From positions 62,001-126,000 of the forward strand of contig NZ_JBJYIN010000005.1 of the NCBI RefSeq assembly GCF_046237015.1: 64,000 nt of DNA, read 5' to 3'. Origin of the DNA: JBJYIN01 sp046237015 (GTDB lineage Bacteria > Pseudomonadota > Gammaproteobacteria > Enterobacterales > Enterobacteriaceae). The translations under genes and the position numbers were made by a program. Below the pieces are notes generated by a model. The model had not been told where the DNA came from. It did no database searches and saw only the letters and a program-made list of their open reading frames with translations. This document shows, one piece after another, positions 44,404-53,357 of this stretch (the stretch's first letter is position 1; each line of letters opens with the position of its first letter).

Positions 44404-46236
44404 ATGAATAGTCAATTAGTTGATGTTGATTTGATTACTAAATTTGACAGCCAAGCCAAACTGTATGCACTCAACAATGCTTATGCTATCGCTGAATTTG
44501 ATCTGACAGGCAGGGTGATTGAAGTCAACTCACGATTTTGCGACATGATGGGATACCATAAATCAGAAGTACTTATGCAGCCCCACGAGTTGTTCTTACT
44601 AGAAGAACAGCGTCAGGATCATGATCGATTTTGGGTCAACATTATTAACGGTAGTATTAGTTCGGGCGAATTTAAACGAAAAACAAAACAGAATGACATT
44701 ATCTGGATTCATGCTGCCTATACACCAATCATTGACGATAGGGGATGTCATATTGGTGTGATTAAACTGGCATTGGATATTACTCAGGAAAAACAGCATA
44801 CCTCAGAAAATCGGGCGAAATTAGACGCGATAGAAAGCTCACAAGGGGTCATTGAATTTGATAAGCACGGATATATTATTCGCGCTAACAATAATTACCT
44901 TACTCTGACGGGTTATAAAAAGCAGGAGATCCTCGGGCAACATCATCAAGTACTGTGCACCAGAGACGATATTCTTTCCCCTGAATATCAAGCATTTTGG
45001 ACAAAATTACGACAAGGACAGTCTGTCAGCGGCCGCTTTCATCGGCTGGGAAAAAATAATAAACCGTTTTGGATACAGGCAACCTATAGCCCAGTCGTCG
45101 ATAGCGAAGGTGAAGTGCGCAAAATTATTAAGTATGCCCATAATATTACGCAAAACGTTCAGACGGAGAAAAAGGCCAAACAACAAGGGGCAATTCTCGA
45201 TATTCTGCTCACCGTTCATGATAGTTTTCTACTCGATCACAACCTGTCATCAGCCTGCGACAAGGTCTTCCAACGCCTGCTTAACGTAACAAGTAGCCAG
45301 TTTGGGTTTATTGCCATCGTACAGGAAAATCAGGAAGGCCAGTCTCTTTACATCCCATCGATATCAAACCTTTCCTGGGACGATACAACGCGAGAATGGT
45401 ATAACCAGCAGCGCAAAACCAACGGTGGATTGATCTTTTCTAAACTTGATAACCTGTTCGGCCATGTTGTCACACACAATACGATTGTGTGCACTAACGA
45501 CTTACCAAGCCATCATGCCAGCAAGGGATTTCCTCCCGGCCACCCACACTTGTTTGCTTTCCTTGGTATTCCCATTACGCATGATGGCAAAGCCATCGGC
45601 ATGATTGCGCTGGCGAACCGCCAAAACGGTTACGATCAGGATGTCATTGAACTGCTGGCACCACTGGTGAAAACGCTGGGAATTATTATTCATGCCCGTT
45701 CACTTGAGGATGAACGCAGGCAAATAGAAGAGAGGTTGCGTTTCAACGCCGGACACGATTTTCTCACCGGCCTCCCCAACCGTGGCAGTTTCTTTGAACA
45801 GGCCAATACCTATTTTCATCACCAGAAGCCAGGGGAAGATATCACTAAAAGTTGCCTGGCCGTCATCGACATTGATTTCTTCAAAAAAATCAACGATGCG
45901 CATGGTCATCTTGCCGGTGATGCCGTACTCAAAGAACTCGCCCTGTTGATGCATATGTCTTTACGCAAAGAGGATATCGTGGCCCGCATCGGTGGTGAAG
46001 AGTTCATTATGCTCCTCAAGGATGTCTCTGCCCATGAAGCCTTCGCCGCGATAGAACGTATTCGCCAGTTGATAGAACAACACACGCTGTTATATGACCG
46101 CCAATTATTGAAATTCACTATCAGCGTCGGCGTTGCACTCTGGCAGCCTGGTCTTGCCTCCGTCGATGACTGGATTCGGCTAGCAGATGAAAAACTCTAT
46201 GTCGCCAAGCGACAAGGCCGTAATTGCGTCAAATAG
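44404..46236 (+). CDS. PAS-PAS-GAF-GGDEF diguanylate cyclase
   Basis: A 610-residue soluble signalling protein expected to make cyclic-di-GMP. Domains: two related PAS-PAC modules (about residues 18-128 and 140-252, with DLTGRVIEVNSRFCDMMGY and KHGYIIRANNNYLTLTGY), a GAF domain (about 275-432) and a GGDEF domain (445-605). The active site is GGEEF (530-534), and an inhibitory site RKED (521-524) stands exactly five residues before it, the RxxD-x5 spacing of product-inhibited cyclases. No membrane segment, so the signal is cytoplasmic, perhaps redox or a small ligand. No EAL domain. The ribosome binding site is weak. Confidence 0.93.
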   Translation: MNSQLVDVDLITKFDSQAKLYALNNAYAIAEFDLTGRVIEVNSRFCDMMGYHKSEVLMQPHELFLLEEQRQDHDRFWVNIINGSISSGEFKRKTKQNDIIWIHAAYTPIIDDRGCHIGVIKLALDITQEKQHTSENRAKLDAIESSQGVIEFDKHGYIIRANNNYLTLTGYKKQEILGQHHQVLCTRDDILSPEYQAFWTKLRQGQSVSGRFHRLGKNNKPFWIQATYSPVVDSEGEVRKIIKYAHNITQNVQTEKKAKQQGAILDILLTVHDSFLLDHNLSSACDKVFQRLLNVTSSQFGFIAIVQENQEGQSLYIPSISNLSWDDTTREWYNQQRKTNGGLIFSKLDNLFGHVVTHNTIVCTNDLPSHHASKGFPPGHPHLFAFLGIPITHDGKAIGMIALANRQNGYDQDVIELLAPLVKTLGIIIHARSLEDERRQIEERLRFNAGHDFLTGLPNRGSFFEQANTYFHHQKPGEDITKSCLAVIDIDFFKKINDAHGHLAGDAVLKELALLMHMSLRKEDIVARIGGEEFIMLLKDVSAHEAFAAIERIRQLIEQHTLLYDRQLLKFTISVGVALWQPGLASVDDWIRLADEKLYVAKRQGRNCVK

Positions 46237-46272
46237 CGGACATAATCGGCGCGATACCCTGAATTGTGGTCG

Positions 46273-47268
46273 CTAGGACAATAGCCCTTCTCGCTGGCGC
46301 TGTTGATAGCTTTGCTCAAATGTTTGCATCCCAGACTGCGCCCCCGTTTGGATCAGGCTGGGAAGCTGATGACTTTTCCCTTCACGAATCAGATTACTGA
46401 CCGCAGAGGTCGCCGTCAGAATATCAAACAGAGCAACACGCCCGCCCTGCGGCATCGGCACCAGTTTCTGAGCGACCACGGCTTGTAAACAGGCCGCTAG
46501 TTGGCTGCGGACAAACGTTTTCTCCTCCCCGGGGAACACATCGATCAATCGATCAACCGCTTGTGCCGCACTTCGCGTATGCAAAGTGGCAAGAACCAAA
46601 TGACCCGTTTCGGCCGCTGTCAGCGCTAACCGGATAGTTTCAGTATCCCGTAGCTCCCCCAACAAAATTACATCAGGGTCTTCGCGCAATGCGGCACGAA
46701 GGGCCAATGAAAACGACGTACTGTGTTGACCAATTTCGCGTTGTTGGATCAGGCATTTCTGGCTGGAATGAATAAACTCGATCGGATCTTCCAGTGTAAT
46801 AACGTGCCGAGCCTGTTTTTCGTTAAGGGCCGCAATCAGGGCTGCCAGCGTAGTGGATTTACCACTCCCCGTAGCCCCCGTGACAAGAATCAAACCATCC
46901 TGGCATTCCAGCAAATGAGAGAGGATCGTCGGCGCTCGCAACGCATGCAGTGAAAGGTGAGACGAGGGAATCAACCGGAGCGCAATGGAAAGCCCGTGGC
47001 GCTGGCGAAAAACATTCACTCGCAAACGTTGCCCACAGGCCAGTGTTAAGGCACCATCAACCTGCCCTGACTGCTGCAATCGCTGGCGCTGTGTTGACGC
47101 TAACCAGGTTGCACACCATTGTTCCAGTTGGTCAGTCCCTAAACGTGGTAAGGTATTTTCAGGCTGTAGCCGACCATCGATGCGCAATACGGGCGGATGC
47201 CCGCTACACAGGTGCAGATCCGATGCATTATGTTTTACACTAAGCGCTACCCATTCATCTATATCCAT
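46273..47268 (-). CDS. yggR: PilT-like twitching motility ATPase YggR
   Basis: A 331-residue hexameric-ATPase homologue of PilT. Seen: MDIDEWVALSVKHNASDLHL N-terminal domain, Walker A GATGSGKSTTL, Asp box ITLEDPIEF, Walker B LREDPDVILLGELRD and HTRSAAQAVDRLIDVFP. E. coli YggR has 326 residues and no proven pilus role; here too no pilus genes adjoin it. The ATG follows GGAGG. It is divergent from yggS with only 21 bases between the start codons. Confidence 0.93.
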   Translation of the reverse strand: MDIDEWVALSVKHNASDLHLCSGHPPVLRIDGRLQPENTLPRLGTDQLEQWCATWLASTQRQRLQQSGQVDGALTLACGQRLRVNVFRQRHGLSIALRLIPSSHLSLHALRAPTILSHLLECQDGLILVTGATGSGKSTTLAALIAALNEKQARHVITLEDPIEFIHSSQKCLIQQREIGQHSTSFSLALRAALREDPDVILLGELRDTETIRLALTAAETGHLVLATLHTRSAAQAVDRLIDVFPGEEKTFVRSQLAACLQAVVAQKLVPMPQGGRVALFDILTATSAVSNLIREGKSHQLPSLIQTGAQSGMQTFEQSYQQRQREGLLS

Positions 47269-47289
47269 AAATAAGCCTCCTGAACGACT

Positions 47290-47997
47290 ATGACCACTAT
47301 CCAGCAAAATCTACAGGACATCCGGCAGCAGATCTCAACGGCCGCACAGCAATGCGCACGGGCGCCAGAAGATGTGATGTTGCTTGCCGTCAGTAAAACC
47401 AAACCTGTGACGGCGATCGAAGAAGCCATTCGCGCCGGACAGCGGGCATTTGGTGAAAATTATGTTCAGGAAGGCGTAGACAAAATCCGTTATTTTCGGG
47501 AAAGTCAGCCAGACACATCGTTAGAATGGCACTTTATCGGCCCGCTACAGTCGAATAAGAGCCGCCTGGTTGCCGAAAATTTTGACTGGTTTCATACGGT
47601 GGATCGTCTGCGTATCGCCCAGAGACTGAGCGAACAACGTCCGACGACACTGCCACCGCTGAATGTGCTATTACAAATCAATATCAGCAATGAGCCCAGC
47701 AAATCCGGCATTATGATCGATGAATTGGCGACGTTATCTGCCAGCGTGGCAGCATTGCCGAACCTGCGCCTCCGGGGCCTGATGGCCATTCCTGCGCCAG
47801 AAACGGATTATGAACGTCAGTTGGCTGTTTTTCGGCAAATGGCCGACCTATTCCAGCAGTTAGCCTTGCACTATCCTCATATTGATACCTTATCGATGGG
47901 GATGACGGATGACATGAAAGCCGCCATTACGGCTGGTAGTACGCTCGTCAGGATCGGTACCGCCATTTTTGGTGCGCGTGATTACCCAACCACCTGA
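47290..47997 (+). CDS. yggS: Pyridoxal-phosphate homeostasis protein YggS
   Basis: COG0325 PLP-binding protein with an alanine-racemase-like barrel, 235 residues (E. coli 234). The PLP lysine is Lys36 in LLAVSKTKP; FGENYVQEG, WHFIGPLQSNK, LRGLMAIP and LSMGMTDDMKAAI are conserved. It controls free PLP and amino-acid pools. No strong ribosome binding site is visible. It begins the yggS-proC-yggT-yggU-rdgB-hemW run. Confidence 0.96.
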   Translation: MTTIQQNLQDIRQQISTAAQQCARAPEDVMLLAVSKTKPVTAIEEAIRAGQRAFGENYVQEGVDKIRYFRESQPDTSLEWHFIGPLQSNKSRLVAENFDWFHTVDRLRIAQRLSEQRPTTLPPLNVLLQINISNEPSKSGIMIDELATLSASVAALPNLRLRGLMAIPAPETDYERQLAVFRQMADLFQQLALHYPHIDTLSMGMTDDMKAAITAGSTLVRIGTAIFGARDYPTT

Positions 47998-48078
47998 TAG
48001 GCAATAACGTTTAACACGATTAACACAATCCATCCAACGCGGTGTACACGACGGCGTTTGGCAACAGCGAGAATTGAC

Positions 48079-48900
48079 ATGCAGCAGCGTAAAATAGCGT
48101 TTATCGGTGCCGGTAATATGGCGCAGGCCATTATCGCCGGATTAATTGAGGGGGGCTATCCTGCTCACCAGATTAGCGTATGCGCGCCTTCCGAAAAGAA
48201 TCGCGATGCATTGGCGGCAAAATACGGTGTCATCAGCAGCGCCGATAATGTAAACCGCGCACAAGACGCCGATGTTATTGTGTTGGCCGTTAAGCCACAG
48301 ATGATGGCAACCGTTTGTGCGCCTTTGGAACAACAGGTGGATTTCACCGGCAAACTGGTATTGTCGATTGCCGCTGGCGTGAGTATCGCGCGTTTTCATA
48401 CCTTATTGAACGAGCGACTCAATATCGTTCGCATCATGCCTAATACCCCATCGCTGGTGGGAAAAGGCATGAGCGGTTTGTATGCGCCTGCAAACGTCAG
48501 TGAATCCGATAAGGCATTTACCGCCGATCTGATGAAAAGCGTGGGGAAAGTATGCTGGGTTGCAAACGAATCCGACATTAACGGCGTTATTGCTGCCGCA
48601 GGTAGCGCACCAGCCTATTTTTTCCTGTTCATGGAAGCCATGCAGCAGGAAGCGATTCGTCAGGGGTTTGATCAAGAGACCGCTCGCCTGTTGGTACAGC
48701 AGTCTGCCTCCGGTGCCGCCGCATTAGTGGAAGCGAACCCCGATACGCCGCTATCAACGCTACGGGAGAATGTCACATCTAAAGGGGGCACCACAGCAGC
48801 CGCGTTGCGGGTATTTAATGAACGCGAGCTGACCCAAACGATTTCCGATGCCATGCAGGCGGCCGTCAACCGCGCGCAAGAAATGGAAAAACTTTTTTAA
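48079..48900 (+). CDS. proC: Pyrroline-5-carboxylate reductase
   Basis: Last step of proline synthesis (NAD(P)H reduction of pyrroline-5-carboxylate). The 273 residues start with the Rossmann motif KIAFIGAGNMAQAIIAGLI, contain VLAVKPQMM and RIMPNTP, and carry the family signature LRENVTSKGGTTAAALRVF near the C-terminus. A TTG-initiated seven-residue extension is rejected. In E. coli proC is elsewhere, but its place between yggS and yggT is common in other bacteria. Confidence 0.97.
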   Translation: MQQRKIAFIGAGNMAQAIIAGLIEGGYPAHQISVCAPSEKNRDALAAKYGVISSADNVNRAQDADVIVLAVKPQMMATVCAPLEQQVDFTGKLVLSIAAGVSIARFHTLLNERLNIVRIMPNTPSLVGKGMSGLYAPANVSESDKAFTADLMKSVGKVCWVANESDINGVIAAAGSAPAYFFLFMEAMQQEAIRQGFDQETARLLVQQSASGAAALVEANPDTPLSTLRENVTSKGGTTAAALRVFNERELTQTISDAMQAAVNRAQEMEKLF

Positions 48901-48951
48901 CACAACGTGCTATTTCGCTGTTTACTCATTTTATAAGGAACTGACGTATTT

Positions 48952-49506
48952 ATGCTTACCCTGACTTTTCTGGTCAAAACGCTGGTCGACCTCTATGTGA
49001 TGGTATTGCTGTTGCGTATTTGGATGCAGTGGTCGCGCAGCGATTTCTATAATCCTTTATCGCAGTTCGTGGTAAAAATAACACAACCGATCGTCGGACC
49101 TCTGCGTCGCATTCTGCCTTCGTTAGGGCCGATCGACAGTGCATCATTACTACTCGCTTTTATTCTGACCACCATTAAATTCCCGTTAATGCTACTTATT
49201 CAGTCTGGAGCGCTATCGCTCAGTCCAATGAATCTGGTCGTTGGGCTGATTTCTCTGGTTAAATCGGCTGGCTATCTGGTTTTCTGGGTGGTGATCATCC
49301 GCTCTCTGATGAGTTGGATTAGTCAGGGACGTAGCCCTATTGAATATTTGCTGCACCAGATGACAGAGCCTTTTATGGCACCGATTCGCCGCATTATCCC
49401 GGCAATGGGCGGCATCGATTTCTCGGCCATGGTCGTCATTTTGATTCTGTATCTGTTCAACTATCTGGGTATGGATCTGTTTCCGGAATATTGGTTCTTG
49501 TTGTGA
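48952..49506 (+). CDS. yggT: YggT family membrane protein
   Basis: A 184-residue protein with two tandem YggT modules, each a hydrophobic helix pair followed by a PLSQFVVKITQPIVGPLRRILPS / MTEPFMAPIRRIIPAMGG-type amphipathic loop. In E. coli it is linked to osmotic and potassium tolerance. GGAA precedes the ATG. Its stop overlaps the yggU start. Confidence 0.94.
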   Translation: MLTLTFLVKTLVDLYVMVLLLRIWMQWSRSDFYNPLSQFVVKITQPIVGPLRRILPSLGPIDSASLLLAFILTTIKFPLMLLIQSGALSLSPMNLVVGLISLVKSAGYLVFWVVIIRSLMSWISQGRSPIEYLLHQMTEPFMAPIRRIIPAMGGIDFSAMVVILILYLFNYLGMDLFPEYWFLL

Positions 49507-49793
49507 GTGCTGTAACTCGCCACAACGATGATCTGATCATTCGGTTGTATATCCAACCGAAGGCCAGCCGCGATCAGATCATCGGGTTACATGGTGACGA
49601 ACTTAAAGTCGCCATCACCGCCCCACCCGTTGATGGGCAGGCTAACGCCCATCTGACTAAATTCCTCGCAAAGCAATTCCGGGTTGCCAAAAGCCTGGTC
49701 GTTATCGAAAAAGGTGAACTTGGCCGACACAAACAGATTAAAATCATCAACCCGCAAGCTATCCCGACAGAAGTCGCGGAACTCATTCGATAA
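49503..49793 (+). CDS. yggU: DUF167 protein YggU (GTG start)
   Basis: A 96-residue protein (same length as E. coli YggU) with RLYIQPKASRDQIIGLHGDELKVAITAPPVDGQANAHL and GELGRHKQIKI, the DUF167 core. The start is GTG at 49503, overlapping the yggT stop as GTGA; the family N-terminus MSAVT fits exactly. The TTG at 49491 was not used. Function unknown. Confidence 0.93.
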   Translation: MSAVTRHNDDLIIRLYIQPKASRDQIIGLHGDELKVAITAPPVDGQANAHLTKFLAKQFRVAKSLVVIEKGELGRHKQIKIINPQAIPTEVAELIR

Positions 49794-49827
49794 CAAAACT
49801 CATTCGATAACAACGCAGGAAAACAAG

Positions 49828-50421
49828 ATGCAACAAGTGGTTTTGGCGACCGGTAATCCCGGTAAGGTACGCGAGCTTGCCAGTTTACTGGCTGACTTCG
49901 GTCTGGATATCGTGGCTCAAACGGAACTAGGGGTGGATTCCGCCGAAGAAACCGGTCTGACATTTATCGAGAATGCCATCCTGAAAGCACGCCACGCCTC
50001 GCAGATAGCGGGCTTACCCGCCATTGCCGATGACTCCGGTCTGGCGGTGGATGCATTGGGCGGTGCGCCAGGCATTTACTCCGCGCGTTATGCAGGGGTT
50101 GACGCCAGCGACCAGCAAAATCTGGATAAGCTATTGGACACGCTGAAAGCGGTACCTGATGCCCAGCGCGGTGCCAGTTTCCATTGTGTGCTGGTTTATT
50201 TGCGTCATGCCAACGACCCGACCCCACTGGTATGCCACGGTAGTTGGAAAGGCGTATTGAAACATGCACCGACTGGCTCAGGCGGTTTTGGCTACGATCC
50301 GATCTTCTTTGTACCGGCACTGGGTAAAACGGCCGCCGAACTCACCCGTGAAGAAAAAAACGCACAATCCCATCGAGGTCAGGCAATGCGTTTGCTACTG
50401 GATGCCTTGCGTAATGCTTAA
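49828..50421 (+). CDS. rdgB: dITP/XTP pyrophosphatase RdgB
   Basis: House-cleaning NTPase that removes deaminated purine nucleotides (dITP, XTP). It has 197 residues as in E. coli, with VLATGNPGKVRELASLL, TFIENAILKARHAS, IADDSGLAVDALGGAPGIYS and GGFGYDPIFFVP. AGGA precedes the ATG. A short direct duplication (ACTCATTCGATAACAA) lies at 49781-49814, just before the start. Its stop lies inside the hemW start region. Confidence 0.96.
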   Translation: MQQVVLATGNPGKVRELASLLADFGLDIVAQTELGVDSAEETGLTFIENAILKARHASQIAGLPAIADDSGLAVDALGGAPGIYSARYAGVDASDQQNLDKLLDTLKAVPDAQRGASFHCVLVYLRHANDPTPLVCHGSWKGVLKHAPTGSGGFGYDPIFFVPALGKTAAELTREEKNAQSHRGQAMRLLLDALRNA

Positions 50422-51553
50422 GCTACCACCGCTCAGCCTGTATATTCATATTCCCTGGTGTGTACAGAAGTGCCCCTATTGCGATTTCAATTCACACGCA
50501 TTGAAAGGCGATGTACCACACCAGGAGTACGTTGAGCATCTGTTGGCCGACCTTGATGCCGATCTGCCACTGACGAGTAACCGACCGCTACATTCCATCT
50601 TTATCGGTGGCGGTACGCCAAGCCTGCTAAGCGCAGAGGCTATGCAATTTTTGTTAGACGGTGTGCGTGAGCGCCTGTCGCTGATGCCAAATGCCGAGAT
50701 TACCATGGAAGCGAATCCGGGGACGGTAGAAGCCGATCGTTTCAGCGGCTATCAGCGTGCTGGCATCAACCGGATTTCTATTGGCGTACAAAGTTTCGAC
50801 GCCCAAAAGCTGAGCCGTTTAGGCCGGATTCATGGCCCTGAAGAAGCAAAACGTGCGGCAAATCTGGCTGCCGGACTAGGATTACGCAGTTTTAACCTTG
50901 ATTTGATGCATGGTCTGCCTGACCAATTGCTAGACGATGCGTTGAACGATCTACGTCAGGCCATTGCGCTCAATCCCCCACACTTATCCTGGTATCAGTT
51001 AACAATTGAACCCAACACATTGTTCAGTTCACGTCCCCCCACGCTACCAGACGATGATGCGCTGTGGGACATCTATGAGCGGGGTCATCAATTGCTGAGC
51101 GCCGCAGGCTACCAGCAATATGAAACCTCCGCTTATGCCAAACCGGGTTATCAATGTCAGCATAATCTCAACTACTGGCGATTTGGAGACTATCTGGGGA
51201 TCGGTTGCGGTGCGCATGGCAAACTCACCTTCAACGACGGACGCATTCTGCGCACGGTGAAAGTTCGTCATCCACGTGGCTATATGCAAGGCACCTACCG
51301 GGATAAACAATACAACGTGGCCGATGAAGAGCGTCCTTTTGAATTTTTCATGAACCGCTTCCGTCTGCTAGAAGCCGCGCCACGCGCAGATTTCACTGCT
51401 TATACGGGTCTGGACGAACATCTTATCCGCGCCCAACTCGATCAGGCGCTGGAGAAAAATTACCTGATTGAAACCGACACTGACTGGCAAATTACCGAAC
51501 AGGGAAAGCTATTCCTGAATTCGCTGCTGGAACTATTTTTACCGGAAGAATAA
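50414..51553 (+). CDS. hemW: HemW, radical-SAM heme chaperone-like protein
   Basis: A 379-residue radical-SAM protein (E. coli 378). The cluster motif is CVQKCPYCDF (Cys16, Cys20, Cys23), followed by FIGGGTPSLLS, EANPGT, RISIGVQSFD and the HemW_C domain (LDEHLIRAQLDQALEKNYL). HemW is related to HemN but lacks coproporphyrinogen oxidase activity and binds heme in studied cases. The ATG overlaps the end of rdgB by eight bases. Confidence 0.95.
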   Translation: MLKLPPLSLYIHIPWCVQKCPYCDFNSHALKGDVPHQEYVEHLLADLDADLPLTSNRPLHSIFIGGGTPSLLSAEAMQFLLDGVRERLSLMPNAEITMEANPGTVEADRFSGYQRAGINRISIGVQSFDAQKLSRLGRIHGPEEAKRAANLAAGLGLRSFNLDLMHGLPDQLLDDALNDLRQAIALNPPHLSWYQLTIEPNTLFSSRPPTLPDDDALWDIYERGHQLLSAAGYQQYETSAYAKPGYQCQHNLNYWRFGDYLGIGCGAHGKLTFNDGRILRTVKVRHPRGYMQGTYRDKQYNVADEERPFEFFMNRFRLLEAAPRADFTAYTGLDEHLIRAQLDQALEKNYLIETDTDWQITEQGKLFLNSLLELFLPEE

Positions 51554-51655
51554 GGGTAATGCGCGTCAACGCACCCTATAGAACCGGGCGTCCGCGCGCC
51601 CGGCACCTTCCAGCAACTGACTCAATCCGTTGTTAACATCAAAAAAGGCGACAGC

Positions 51656-52117
51656 CTATGATGAAGCGTTGGACAACATATTAATATGCGGAATGCCATC
51701 CTCATCATAAACATCACTCACGGGCATAAACCCAAAGCCGGCATAAAACGCTTGCAGGTGAGCCTGAGCAGCAAGAAAAAGCGGTTTTTGCGGCCAATGG
51801 CGGGCACAGGCAAACAATGCATGCTCCATCAATTGATGGCCAAGACGTTGCCCTCTGGCATGGGGCGCGACAATAACGCGCCCAATCGTCACCGCCTGAT
51901 TACCCGAATTCGGGGCCAGTAGACGGGCATAGGCAGCCAGCTTTCCGTTATCATACGCAGCGATATGTCGGTTTCCGGCCGCTAAATCACGGCCGTCTGT
52001 ATCCAGGTACAGGCAGGTTTGTTCAACAACAAACACCTGATTACGCAATGCCAGAATGTCATGTAATGAATAGACATTCAGATCCTCGACACTCCAGTCA
52101 TGCCATATCAGATTCAT
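51656..52117 (-). CDS. elaA: GNAT acetyltransferase, ElaA family
   Basis: A 153-residue N-acetyltransferase, the length of E. coli ElaA. ALRNQVFVVEQTCLYLDTDGRDL, the acetyl-CoA loop IGRVIVAPHARGQRLGHQLM and FLAAQAHLQAFYAGFGFMPVSDVYDEDGIPHI are family hallmarks. AAGGA precedes the chosen ATG, and other in-frame starts lie up to 21 bases upstream. Substrate unknown. Adjacent to lplT, unlike in E. coli. Confidence 0.9.
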   Translation of the reverse strand: MNLIWHDWSVEDLNVYSLHDILALRNQVFVVEQTCLYLDTDGRDLAAGNRHIAAYDNGKLAAYARLLAPNSGNQAVTIGRVIVAPHARGQRLGHQLMEHALFACARHWPQKPLFLAAQAHLQAFYAGFGFMPVSDVYDEDGIPHINMLSNASS

Positions 52118-52145
52118 ACCCATCCTTTCACTCAACATCCTATCC

Positions 52146-53357
52146 TCACACGCTTTTACGCCGCTTTGCCAAAATCAACCACGTCCACAACATTGCAATC
52201 GCCAGCGCAAATAATACGCCGAAGCCAATGCCAATGGTCATCACTGATACCCCTAATTTTACGACCAGAGAGTAGAGACCCAGCATCACCAGCATTGCCG
52301 TATTTTCGCCCAAATTCTGTACCGCTATGGCATTACCGGCCCCGACGCTCACTTTGCCCCGTTCCTGCAACAGCGCGTTCAGCGGCACAATAAAGAATCC
52401 CCCTAACGCCCCGAGCAACATGAGTAAACCATAGGCGCTAATCAGGTTAGTCTGAAGGGTGAAAATCACGACGACCACGCCAATCAGTACGCCGGCAGGC
52501 AGACAACGCTGCACGGTTTTCAACGTAATTATCTTGGCCGCTACCCCTGCGCCTACCACGATCCCCACAGCAACCATTGCGTTTAACAGGGTTGGCGTTG
52601 CGTTATCGGTAATACCCAGCGCCAGCGGCACCCACAGCACCAACAGAAAACGTAGCGTGACGCCCGCCCCCCAGAACAAGCTCGTACCAAGCAGCGAGAA
52701 ACGCGTTTCGCCGTCCTGCCACAGTACCCGACAGGCAGAGAAGAAGCTGGTCGTCATCCGCGCCGGATGCCAAGGTTGTCCCGGACGAGCGGCCTTGAGA
52801 TGCGGGATCAACAGGTTGGCCCCTAGTGCGATCCCATAAGCAACCGCACAAATCGCCAGCGCAGCGTTCACGTTCCAATCCGCTAAGACTCCGCCGGCAA
52901 CCGACCCAGTCAGGATCGCCGCGATTGTGGACGCTTCCATCAAGCCATTCGCCTTCACCAACTGATCGCCACGGGTAATTTCCCCTAAAATGCCATACTT
53001 GGCTGGAGAATAGGCGGCGGCTCCCACGCCAACCAGCGTGTAGCCCAGGAACGGATTGCCGCCAACAAAAATCAGCAGCGCGCCCGACAGCTTCAAGCCA
53101 TTGGCGAACATCATCACCCGCCCTTTCGCAAAGCTATCTGCCACTTGCCCCACGAACGGTGCCAGAATGATATAGGCCGCGACGAACCCCATCTGCAAAA
53201 ACGGCTGGCTCCAGTCTGGATATACAAGCTGTTTGATCAACGCCAGCGTGGCAAACAACAACGCATTGTCACCGAAAGCGGAAAAGAACTGCGCAATAAT
53301 GACCGCACTCATACTGCGCGACAATAACGGCGGCGTCGCCCCCGGTATATGGCTCAT
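52146..53357 (-). CDS. lplT: Lysophospholipid transporter LplT
   Basis: MFS-type flippase, 403 residues with about twelve hydrophobic segments; it returns lyso-phosphatidylethanolamine to the inner leaflet. SAVIIAQFFSAFGDNALLFATLALIKQL opens the protein, and SPAKYGILGEI and LNALLQERG are LplT hallmarks. Its ATG overlaps the aas stop by four bases, consistent with coupling to Aas, which reacylates the transported lipid. Confidence 0.95.
   Translation of the reverse strand: MSHIPGATPPLLSRSMSAVIIAQFFSAFGDNALLFATLALIKQLVYPDWSQPFLQMGFVAAYIILAPFVGQVADSFAKGRVMMFANGLKLSGALLIFVGGNPFLGYTLVGVGAAAYSPAKYGILGEITRGDQLVKANGLMEASTIAAILTGSVAGGVLADWNVNAALAICAVAYGIALGANLLIPHLKAARPGQPWHPARMTTSFFSACRVLWQDGETRFSLLGTSLFWGAGVTLRFLLVLWVPLALGITDNATPTLLNAMVAVGIVVGAGVAAKIITLKTVQRCLPAGVLIGVVVVIFTLQTNLISAYGLLMLLGALGGFFIVPLNALLQERGKVSVGAGNAIAVQNLGENTAMLVMLGLYSLVVKLGVSVMTIGIGFGVLFALAIAMLWTWLILAKRRKSV

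Noticed and set aside
51583..51605. GC-rich hairpin after hemW (CCGGGCG / CGCCCGG)
   Set aside because: No T-tract follows on either strand, so it is not called a terminator.
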